A stretch of DNA of 64,000 nt from Symbiodinium natans (taxonomy: Eukaryota; Sar; Dinophyceae; Suessiales; Symbiodiniaceae): NCBI GenBank assembly GCA_905221605.1, contig CAJNDS010000391.1, forward strand, positions 124,001-188,000, in the 5' to 3' direction. The first letter of the stretch is position 1. Every line of letters starts with the position of its first letter. A program made the position numbers and the translations under genes. A model generated the notes under the pieces. The model was not told the origin of the DNA, searched no databases, and worked only from the letters and a program-made list of their open reading frames with translations. Of the stretch, positions 18,371-26,461 are shown piece after piece.

Positions 18371-21300
18371 TTCTCGCCCCCGGGAGGCCATGGCGGCGCA
18401 CAATTTCTTCGAGAAGTTGGTATGACTCCTGCCTTCTCACCTGTGGTTCGCAACGCACACATCGAGTGCGGAGTTTGTGGACGCGCGTTCAGTTTGCTGT
18501 TTCCGAGGTGGAGTGTCTGTCCTTTGTGCAGCACATGGATCTGTTCAGCGCACGTGGGCCAGATGCCGTGGAGAAGGTGTCCACGCTGCGTTTTGCAGCT
18601 GCAAGACTACGTCGGAGGCAGCGACTACATTCGGTATGTTGACGCAGGCGGCTTTGTTGAAAACGGCGCCTTTCTGGAAGCGACGACCAAGTTCGAGCTC
18701 GTGATTTCGAGCATATACAGGCGCCATGCCGGTTTGTTCCAGCGTCTTCCTGAAGCCATCAAGCTCCTTCCGCATCCGATGATGCGTGCGGCTATGACGA
18801 AGAGACTATGGGAGGAAACGCTGGGGAGGACACGAACAATTCTGGATTTCTTGGAAGAGACCAATCTGAACATGAACGTTGTCTTTTATCGCTACCTGCA
18901 CGCGCAAGCGTCAAAACTACCACAGTGTCAGCTCCAGGTGTTAGGACGATTACCTCATCCGGTGGACTTTCCCGATGAGAAGGACTGGTTCCGTTTGGCC
19001 TTCGAGTTTTCCTTGAGCCTGCACTTGCTCTTGGTGACTGGCACCATTGACGGGGCGACTTCCACGTCTTCCGGCGAAGCGAAAGAAGAAAACGTTCAAT
19101 GCGAATGTCGCAGTGAAAAGCTGATAGAGGAGGAGGAGATCACGCGCGCACCTTGCTTGGTCGTCGGCTTAACGGACAACTGGACTGCATTGTGTTCCAG
19201 TTCCAGTGCTAGAACCTGGCAAGACGTGCGGGGAGGTGCGTCCGAGCACAGAGCAAGTCACTCAGAGTGGTTTCTTTTGAGCTTGCGTCGCGCAGAAGCT
19301 CTTTCTCGGCAGCACGAGAGACGAAGCAGCCAAGAGCACGGCCTTCTACCTCTTGATGGTTTTTCTTTGTGGAACAAATGCTACAGCCCGTACTGTTGTC
19401 CGTCGTACGGAACGCATACGTCCTCTATCCGCTTGCCGATGTTTTCATTCACGCACGAGCTGCCTCCCGTGTTGGAAGCCGCCCCGCTTGACTGGCAAAG
19501 CTTCAAGTGTCCGGAGATTTCATGCGGCCTCTTGTCTCGGGTACATCGGCATCTCAGGGATCAGCGGATAAGCTTCACTGCAGGCAATCACACGTACCAT
19601 GTCGACGGAAAAAAAGTCTCGATCTCGGTCACGGGTCTCGTGCATTTCTTTGCGGAAGAGTTCGATGCTGATGCTGCTATCGCGTGCATGAAACGAAGTC
19701 AGAACTGGCCCAGAGAGGCATACGCCAAAGTCGTGGACGGAAAGCTGCAGCCCTTGCCGGACGCGGAGATTAAAGAACTCTGGCGCAAGAATTCAGTGGA
19801 GGCTTCTGCACGAGGAACTTGGATGCACTTGCAAATCGAAGTTTTCTTGAACGGAGGCTGCTCTGAGAATCCTGGAGTGGAGATTGATCTCTTTGCGAAG
19901 TTTCTTCAGCAGTTTCCCACGCGGCTCCTGGCCTTTCGTACAGAGTGGTGCATTTATGCAGAGAATGAAGATCTGGCTGGATGCGTCGATTTTGCTGCTC
20001 TGACTGAAGCAGGAGAAGTTGTCCTTTTTGACTGGAAGCGCACAAAGCTTCTGCGCGACAAGTACAACAATCCCTGGTCTTGCATGAAGAAGCCATTGTC
20101 TCATATTCCGGATTGTGCAGGTCAGCACTATCGACTGCAACTCAACGTTTACAAATACATTTTGCAGCAGTACTACGAGATGAGAGTTGCTGGCATGTAC
20201 GTCGTCTGTCTGCACCCAGACAATGCAGATCTGGGTCCCTTCATCGACGAGGTTCCGGACATGGCACCTGAGGTGCACGCTATGTTACAGAGTCGAGCAC
20301 GAAGCACGGCGCCGCCTGCATGGCAGGATCTCAGCGGCGGAGCTGAGGCCGACAGCCAGACATCTTTTGGGCGCCAGATCGAGGACGAGTTGGAGATGCA
20401 AGTTGATGACGATAATGCCCGCCGTTCATTGGAAGAAGCCTTCGCTGCTGGGCTAGTCTTTGATGCTGCGCGCAGTGTCAGCCAAGGAAATCTTGTGCCT
20501 TCTGAAGAAGACATTTTTAGAGACGCCAAGAAACGACGTTGTATGCCTGGAGCGGAAACTACAATGGCGCGTTTGCAGGAGATTTTTCAGAACAGCGATG
20601 AGAGCTGTGCAGAATCTTTCCTGAGCATGCCGCCTGCGGTGCAGAGGATTCATGATCGCACGATCGTCCAACAGAAGAAGACATACCTTGCCCTGGTGTC
20701 GCAACGGCATCCGACCTGGCCGGAAACAGTTCAACATCTTGCAGCAGCGGCGCTTACATGTTACCGCGCTCGTTTGAGCGACATGTTTGTTCGCGATTAC
20801 GTGGCATTGCTTTGGGTGATGGAAGGAGATCGATTTCTTCGGGCGCACAACGGCACCTGCTACCTTTATCACGAGCACGGAGCATTCCAGGCCTTCGTGG
20901 GCATGCCTCCAGAATCGACGTTCTCCAGGGTGAAGCCTTTTCTGTTGCAGTTGGAAGGAATGTTCAGGTTGATGAGTTCCCGAGTGGAGCGCTCGGACTA
21001 TTGTCTGCTCGATGAGATCGCGCGCCTTTTTGACGAGCACAACAGCGCCTGCGAGTTCTTGAACCGTTGCCTCGATGAAGCCATCATGACAGCTGGAACA
21101 CGTTCTACTTCTAGACGACAGATGAATCGGCTGGAGGCACCGGAGAGGGGCGTGGATGCACCGGCAGAGGCTCCTGCTGGCACACCTTCGTGGCCGTTGT
21201 TTACAGCGGACATGATTAGCCGTGTAGCTGCCCCTCTGCAGCGAGACTTGCTCGAGGAGCGAAAGCTTCTCCAGTACGTGGCTCAGTGGTGCGACACACC

Positions 21301-24300
21301 TACGCAGCGGAGACCTGGCGTTGCTTACACAGATTGCTGCGTTCTCTATGACGTTTCTCCGGAGCACAATGTCCAACTTGTCAATGCCAGTCCGGATTTG
21401 AACATCTATATTCGCGTCCCTCATCCTTTGCGTGCTCATGCTCTCGAGGACCCGGTGTTCCGGCAGGCCAAAGACAGGCTGGAAAAGTTTCTGAGGGAGA
21501 CCTTTTGGTGCAACGAGGACTTTTTGCGGGCCTGCATGAGTGCTCTTGCCCTTGCGAAGCGTGGCGAAAACGTGGACAGATGTTTTATTGGCGAGTCTCC
21601 TGGCGGAACTGGTCAATCTTTGTACAGCTGCCACATCGCCGCAGTCTATGCCCGAAACCATGCCTTCATTGACACTGCCGTATTTCTGAACGAGGACGAG
21701 CTCAGGAAGCAATTGGAGGGTTTTGCTCATTGCTTTATCCTTACGGCGCAAGAGGCACCGGAGTCCAACCGTGCATTTCTGCAGGACGTCTTCAAAAAGG
21801 TTTGCTCCGCTGACGACTTGGCTGCACGCCGGCCATACGGCTTCGTTACTCGCATGATGCGATGCATTGGCTGGAAGCGGTACGAGACGAACGTCATGCT
21901 GCAGTTCCGCAACGTCCAGGAAAGAAATTTCAACTCCATGTTTAGAAGATGCCTGGTGTGGGAGCCCAAACCGCTGTTCTGGGAGCAGAAAACTTTGGAG
22001 GAGAGTTACCCTGACGCACACATGGACGGCATTTTCGCGAAGGACACCACGCTGAAAGAGTTTCTTGAGTCCGGGCCAGCCATTGCAGTTTCTTTGCATT
22101 TGCAGCATGGCTTCGAAGTTCGGCACAGCCGGCAAGACTGCCGCGACATCATCGAGCAAATGGTGGTGCAGGGACCAACGGAGAAGAAAGTCAGGGCTGC
22201 GTGCGGTCTGGAGGATCGCAAGCAGGAAGGCGGCTCGAGTTCAGCCACGGCACTTGCTCATCTCGTCCGGTCGGCCACAACTGTTCAAGACGCAAACGAA
22301 GATGCGTCTGCTGAATGTTTGCATGAGAGAGTGCGAAACGCAATGATTTCTTACGGTCTGAACACGCGTGGCACTCCGGCAACGAAGTTGAAATTCAGCA
22401 AGGCCTGGTGGACTCGGTACTCGTCCTCGAAGATCGGCAACAGGACATTGACGTTGGATGTCTTGCAGGACAAAAAAATGGTCATTTTTGCTGGCGGTGC
22501 TGGAGACAAGGGAAACGTGAGCCAGTCCTTCGTGCCCATCATTCCCTTGAAAAAAGAGCTTGATCACGTCTGCGACATAGCAGCTCCCGAGCAACGCACG
22601 CAGCTGCAAGAATGCTACGATGCTCGCGCGCTCTGGAAAATTGCTGAGCAGAATCCTTCCCGAGAAACTAACGTCCAGATAATGTTGAGCTGCTACGACA
22701 AGATCTGCCAAAGACTTCAACGTCGACGAGGCAAGAAAAGCGTTCACTTGCTGGAGATGCAGGACGCATGGATGTCACGGAAGAAGAAGCTGGAGAATCA
22801 AGAAAATGCACTGCAAGACTTATTGGAACTTCTTGAATCTGCTCGCAAGAAGACTTCGGAGGACGCAGCAAGCTCGCAAGCTGCCCGCAGCAAGCCATCG
22901 CAGGAAACAGGAGAAAAAAGACGTGCGAGAAGGAAGAGGCCGGACGCCGTAGAAGCTCTGGACGCGTCAGCGTCTTCGACTGCAAGGCAGCGAAAAGAGA
23001 ACCCCCACGGTGAGGATGCATTCGTCACGCAAGAGACAATTTACGGGATCGTGCCGGCGAATTTGGGCATTCGCACGAGGCGTTATGCCAGAGGAGCGGC
23101 TGCTCAGCATCTCGGCAGAGCCTGGCAGGCATTAGTCCTGAGCCACACAACGGATCTGGACATCGTGAACTGTTGCTTCAATATCATGCTGCAGTTGCTC
23201 GACAAGTTGGACGTCGATCAGCGGGAGTGGAGCAACCAGAAAGAGACACTGAGGCGATGCGCCGAGGAAAGAGACAAAGTTATTGAAGAAGACATTCAAT
23301 TGGATGGTGCCACTGGCAAAGATGTGCTGAACAAAGTCTTCAATGGTGGCAATCCGCCACAGACGTTGACAAGCAACAAATTCATTCAGAGGCTGCAGCA
23401 GCTGTCTATCTTCTGTCGATGGGTTGCTGTCTCGGCTTTACCAAACGTTTACGACCATATGCTCGAAAATGCCGATAAGGAGAATCCGGAATCGAGTACC
23501 TTGCATCATTTGTGGACGGTCGTGGAAGATCGCATCATCGACGCATGGCTGGAGAAAATCGCTGGTCTGAATCCTCGTCACGTGTCTCTGCATTTTGATG
23601 GCATTCGCGTAGACACCTCCGTGATAGGCGACGACGTGGAGAATTTCTGTGCACAATGCTCCGATCATATAGCGGAGAAAACAGGCTTCAAAATCACAAT
23701 CCGACCAAAGCTGCATCGGCATTTTTTGGAAGAATTGAGGAGCAAGCGGGGTTTCGAAGAGGTGCCCTGTCCTGAAGAGCTAGAAGAACCGGGCAATTGC
23801 ATTCTGCGGAGCTTGCATCATCTGGGGTACAAAGCACAAGCTCTCGCCATGGCAACAGATGTCAGCTCAGAATTCCATCAATATTTTCGGCGCAAACATC
23901 ACAGGACATATGCTCAGGTGAGTGAACGCACCGGCTTGTTCATGAATCCGACGTTTGCAGCAGCAAGCACACCTTTCTCGGCCGGCCAGAAGAAGCTCAT
24001 GCATCTTCATACACAAGGAGATCCACATTGTGTCGCATTGGAAGTGGTCACCGCAAACGAATTTATCATCACAGATGAGAAGAAGCAGTACAAGGTCAGC
24101 TCCACGGACTTCTTGAAATGCCTCAAGGCTGCTGTAGACTCGAAGTACATCGTTCTTTTTGATATCTTCGGGAGCGAAGCAGAAGCAAATGCAGCACAAG
24201 CATCGAACACGGATGACGCTTTGACCGCCACAGAGATGGACAGTTTGCGGTGTCTTCATGCAGCGGGCGAGGCGCAGGATGATGACTTCGTGGTGGACAT

Positions 24301-24901
24301 GGAAGAAGCAACTGACGCGGAAGAGCCGCCGGAGGAGTCAGAAGACGAAGGCATCGTGCGCGTCGGCGACAGATTGTTGAGTTCCCTGAAAAATGAAGTC
24401 ACGCAACTGAAAGCTGAGTGCATTCCTAGGAGTGACGGCGAGTATAGGTGCCCGTTTTGTCCGTGGCGGTCTTGGGCAGCGAACCAATCGAAGAAGAGAG
24501 TTCTTGATCACGTCGAGAAGTACCACGACCACATCCACCAGTTCGTCGCCAGTGGGACCAAGCAACTGAAGCTCATCATTTCGTTACACGATGCTGCTCA
24601 GTGCACGGGATCTGAACAGGGCGACCTGCTCACAAGAAGCGCTGAAATGCTGCGCTGCACAGTGCAGCCAGCTGTGTGTGCTTCTACCACCTCGATAGAT
24701 CGACATATTCGCTTGGTCTTCACAGAGCGCGGGCCTGAGTTCTGGAATGCGGTTTCAGTCCAAGAGTTCCCGCTGCGACGTGTTCGCAATCTGTACTACA
24801 CCTATGAGTTCGGCCAGATTGTCTACCAGCAGTTTCTTCTCTCGGATGCAAAGGCAAGGTTTGCTGCTGGAGAGTTGTTTGCAGACCCTGAGCAAATGTA
24901 A
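18323..24901 (+). CDS. Composite transposon protein: RING-like finger, PD-(D/E)XK nuclease, SF3-like helicase, cysteine-protease-like, C2H2
   Basis: This 2192-residue frame is the core of the element. In order it contains: a zinc finger C49-x2-C52-x13-C66-x2-C69-x4-C74-x2-H77-x8-C86-x2-C89, with spacing identical to the finger at 17515; a PD-(D/E)XK nuclease candidate (about 440-650) with H502/E506, D556 and D570-W-K572; a D5/SF3-like region (about 800-1220) with YLYHEHGAFQAF, a Walker A position GESPGGTGQS (1090-1099, Gln in place of Lys), Walker B-like FILTAQEA (E1144) and a motif-C-like stretch near N1190; a basic linker; a papain-like candidate (C1826, H1902, D1918); and a C2H2 finger (C2043, C2046, H2063, H2068). 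Its first 40 residues overlap the previous frame and are not coding-like, so an intron or frameshift lies at about 18355-18430. Transposase exons follow, spaced as in copy A. Confidence 0.75.
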   Translation: MSATLRRLWLGYLCRVFSPPGGHGGAQFLREVGMTPAFSPVVRNAHIECGVCGRAFSLLFPRWSVCPLCSTWICSAHVGQMPWRRCPRCVLQLQDYVGGSDYIRYVDAGGFVENGAFLEATTKFELVISSIYRRHAGLFQRLPEAIKLLPHPMMRAAMTKRLWEETLGRTRTILDFLEETNLNMNVVFYRYLHAQASKLPQCQLQVLGRLPHPVDFPDEKDWFRLAFEFSLSLHLLLVTGTIDGATSTSSGEAKEENVQCECRSEKLIEEEEITRAPCLVVGLTDNWTALCSSSSARTWQDVRGGASEHRASHSEWFLLSLRRAEALSRQHERRSSQEHGLLPLDGFSLWNKCYSPYCCPSYGTHTSSIRLPMFSFTHELPPVLEAAPLDWQSFKCPEISCGLLSRVHRHLRDQRISFTAGNHTYHVDGKKVSISVTGLVHFFAEEFDADAAIACMKRSQNWPREAYAKVVDGKLQPLPDAEIKELWRKNSVEASARGTWMHLQIEVFLNGGCSENPGVEIDLFAKFLQQFPTRLLAFRTEWCIYAENEDLAGCVDFAALTEAGEVVLFDWKRTKLLRDKYNNPWSCMKKPLSHIPDCAGQHYRLQLNVYKYILQQYYEMRVAGMYVVCLHPDNADLGPFIDEVPDMAPEVHAMLQSRARSTAPPAWQDLSGGAEADSQTSFGRQIEDELEMQVDDDNARRSLEEAFAAGLVFDAARSVSQGNLVPSEEDIFRDAKKRRCMPGAETTMARLQEIFQNSDESCAESFLSMPPAVQRIHDRTIVQQKKTYLALVSQRHPTWPETVQHLAAAALTCYRARLSDMFVRDYVALLWVMEGDRFLRAHNGTCYLYHEHGAFQAFVGMPPESTFSRVKPFLLQLEGMFRLMSSRVERSDYCLLDEIARLFDEHNSACEFLNRCLDEAIMTAGTRSTSRRQMNRLEAPERGVDAPAEAPAGTPSWPLFTADMISRVAAPLQRDLLEERKLLQYVAQWCDTPTQRRPGVAYTDCCVLYDVSPEHNVQLVNASPDLNIYIRVPHPLRAHALEDPVFRQAKDRLEKFLRETFWCNEDFLRACMSALALAKRGENVDRCFIGESPGGTGQSLYSCHIAAVYARNHAFIDTAVFLNEDELRKQLEGFAHCFILTAQEAPESNRAFLQDVFKKVCSADDLAARRPYGFVTRMMRCIGWKRYETNVMLQFRNVQERNFNSMFRRCLVWEPKPLFWEQKTLEESYPDAHMDGIFAKDTTLKEFLESGPAIAVSLHLQHGFEVRHSRQDCRDIIEQMVVQGPTEKKVRAACGLEDRKQEGGSSSATALAHLVRSATTVQDANEDASAECLHERVRNAMISYGLNTRGTPATKLKFSKAWWTRYSSSKIGNRTLTLDVLQDKKMVIFAGGAGDKGNVSQSFVPIIPLKKELDHVCDIAAPEQRTQLQECYDARALWKIAEQNPSRETNVQIMLSCYDKICQRLQRRRGKKSVHLLEMQDAWMSRKKKLENQENALQDLLELLESARKKTSEDAASSQAARSKPSQETGEKRRARRKRPDAVEALDASASSTARQRKENPHGEDAFVTQETIYGIVPANLGIRTRRYARGAAAQHLGRAWQALVLSHTTDLDIVNCCFNIMLQLLDKLDVDQREWSNQKETLRRCAEERDKVIEEDIQLDGATGKDVLNKVFNGGNPPQTLTSNKFIQRLQQLSIFCRWVAVSALPNVYDHMLENADKENPESSTLHHLWTVVEDRIIDAWLEKIAGLNPRHVSLHFDGIRVDTSVIGDDVENFCAQCSDHIAEKTGFKITIRPKLHRHFLEELRSKRGFEEVPCPEELEEPGNCILRSLHHLGYKAQALAMATDVSSEFHQYFRRKHHRTYAQVSERTGLFMNPTFAAASTPFSAGQKKLMHLHTQGDPHCVALEVVTANEFIITDEKKQYKVSSTDFLKCLKAAVDSKYIVLFDIFGSEAEANAAQASNTDDALTATEMDSLRCLHAAGEAQDDDFVVDMEEATDAEEPPEESEDEGIVRVGDRLLSSLKNEVTQLKAECIPRSDGEYRCPFCPWRSWAANQSKKRVLDHVEKYHDHIHQFVASGTKQLKLIISLHDAAQCTGSEQGDLLTRSAEMLRCTVQPAVCASTTSIDRHIRLVFTERGPEFWNAVSVQEFPLRRVRNLYYTYEFGQIVYQQFLLSDAKARFAAGELFADPEQM

Positions 24902-24932
24902 GTGCTTTCTTTTCTTGTGTGTGTGCTCGCAG

Positions 24933-25220
24933 GTGTACTCATTGCATGCGGCATTGGTTGCGCGCTTCCCCCCAGAGACCTGCAGCTTGCTACCGCGGCA
25001 CGTCAATCACTGGTGGCCAATTCTAGAAGATTTGTTTACCTGCCCCAAACTCATGTGCGTCATGCAGGGTTTGATGCAAGAAGTTATGCAGCACGATGAG
25101 CTACAAGTCATCAGCATCGACTGCACGATGAGATGCTGCCTGCCTCTGATGGGACAAGCTCATCCTCGGTCTAGCCAGGAGGCAAAGCGAAGCGCAGCTT
25201 TCCGCGGCCAGGAAGCTTCT
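24933..25220 (+). CDS. DDE transposase, exon with first catalytic Asp, copy B
   Basis: Identical in sequence and splice context to 2125-2412. The first catalytic Asp is at 25119 in VISIDCTMR. It follows the composite protein after a predicted intron. A GC-AG intron 24854-24932 would keep frame; GTAAGT at 24898 would not. The next predicted intron is 25221-25339 (GCAAGA...CAG). Confidence 0.65.
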
Positions 25221-25339
25221 GCAAGAGCAGACTGAACGCAGAGCAGCAGTTCTCTTTCTTTGGTTGTTTAAGCAAAGTACGTGCGTGTCTTCATTGCAGT
25301 AACGAAGCACATGCAAGTAATATACTGTGCAAAGTCCAG

Positions 25340-26461
25340 GTGATGACAGTGCGCGGCAGAACCAATGCGGTTGTGGTTCTGGAACCACTCGCAGCAGACG
25401 ACTCGGAGACCTGCGTGCGTGTCCTGGCTGAGACTCTCCCGGCGCAAGCATTGGCCCAGGTCCAATTTGTTCGAGTGGACAACCCCTCGCAGAAGTTCTG
25501 GGAGCAGCTCCGCGTGATCTGCCCCAACTTGCAGGTCCTTGCTTTAGATCCGGTTCATCTGGCGATGACGTACGAATTCGCCTCGAGTCGGAAGAGAACC
25601 CCTGGATCAAGCATGCTGCGAAGAATTCTTCAAAAATTCACAGCAGTGGAGAGCGCGCACACAGCCGAGCAATGGGGCCGCGTCTTCACAGGAAGCGACG
25701 GCAGAGTTTTGTCTCGCGAGGAAGAGATGTTGCGCAATCACATCGAAAACCGGTCCATGCGTCTGCGCGACGCTGAGCACATTCTGGCACAAATTAATTC
25801 GGAAATCCCATTTTTTGTGCGGGTGGATTTCATTCGCGCTATTGCAGCATTATGCGCAGTGTACAGTCACGAAGTTATTCGTGTTGCGCCGGGCCCGAAC
25901 AGGCAGGTGTACAAGCTGCTGCATTCGGCCACAGCTGTCAATCGTGCGGAGTGGTATTTCAACAACACTCGTCTGCAGCACATGCTGGAAGCACGCAGGC
26001 TCCCGCTACTCCCGACAGGCACCACATCTAATGAGAGTCTGCGCAGGGAGATTAATGTATGGTTCCGTGAGACTTTCAAGTTGCATCAAACCAGTTTGCG
26101 CTTGAAACTCCAAGTTCTCAAGCTTGCCAAGAACTTGTCTCACAACAGTGCTCTGTACAGGCCGACGACACGGCAAATGAAGCACGCGGAACTTCTTGCT
26201 CGTGCGAGCGCACGCCCACTCTGGTCGTATGTTGAGTGGCAGAACTGGTGCAGGGAATTAGCCCACGACAAAATGCCAGACAAGGCCGATCTGCCATTGT
26301 ATAGAGAAAGAAAGCGGCAGCAAGCTGTTGTCAAAAAGGCAGCCTGCAAGAAGCCAGCCGCTTCGCCACAGACGCGCAAGAAGGTGCACCGCACACCGCA
26401 CACCTTGAAGCGCAAGGACACGCTTCGGCGCGCAGGTGCGCGTGGGCACATGCGTCCCTAA
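25340..26461 (+). CDS. DDE transposase, main exon, copy B
   Basis: Same 373-residue exon as 2532-3653, with the second Asp at 25547 (ALDPVHLAM) and Glu at 26033 (TTSNESLRREIN). The one amino-acid difference from copy A is Arg for His three residues after the Glu. Here the exon can be followed back through the whole element. The transposase is therefore either the C-terminal domain of one very large protein of more than 3,000 residues or a separate product from an alternative transcript; the sequence does not decide between them. Confidence 0.75.
   Translation: MMTVRGRTNAVVVLEPLAADDSETCVRVLAETLPAQALAQVQFVRVDNPSQKFWEQLRVICPNLQVLALDPVHLAMTYEFASSRKRTPGSSMLRRILQKFTAVESAHTAEQWGRVFTGSDGRVLSREEEMLRNHIENRSMRLRDAEHILAQINSEIPFFVRVDFIRAIAALCAVYSHEVIRVAPGPNRQVYKLLHSATAVNRAEWYFNNTRLQHMLEARRLPLLPTGTTSNESLRREINVWFRETFKLHQTSLRLKLQVLKLAKNLSHNSALYRPTTRQMKHAELLARASARPLWSYVEWQNWCRELAHDKMPDKADLPLYRERKRQQAVVKKAACKKPAASPQTRKKVHRTPHTLKRKDTLRRAGARGHMRP

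Noticed and set aside
17641-18534. 297-codon antisense open frame
   Set aside because: Complement of module 2 of the element protein; no motif and rich in His/Arg as expected for a shadow frame.
20453-22159. 568-codon antisense open frame
   Set aside because: It is the complement of the helicase-like region; the + frame carries ordered motifs and continuous coding character, the antisense has none.
23780-24110. Ulp1/adenain-type protease
   Set aside because: That family has His and Asp before Cys; here Cys comes first, the papain/OTU order.
15540-26461. Polinton/Maverick or Helitron identity
   Set aside because: No protein-primed polymerase, retroviral-type integrase or capsid genes, and no HUH replication initiator or Pif1-type helicase motifs were seen; the transposase is a separate DDE type.
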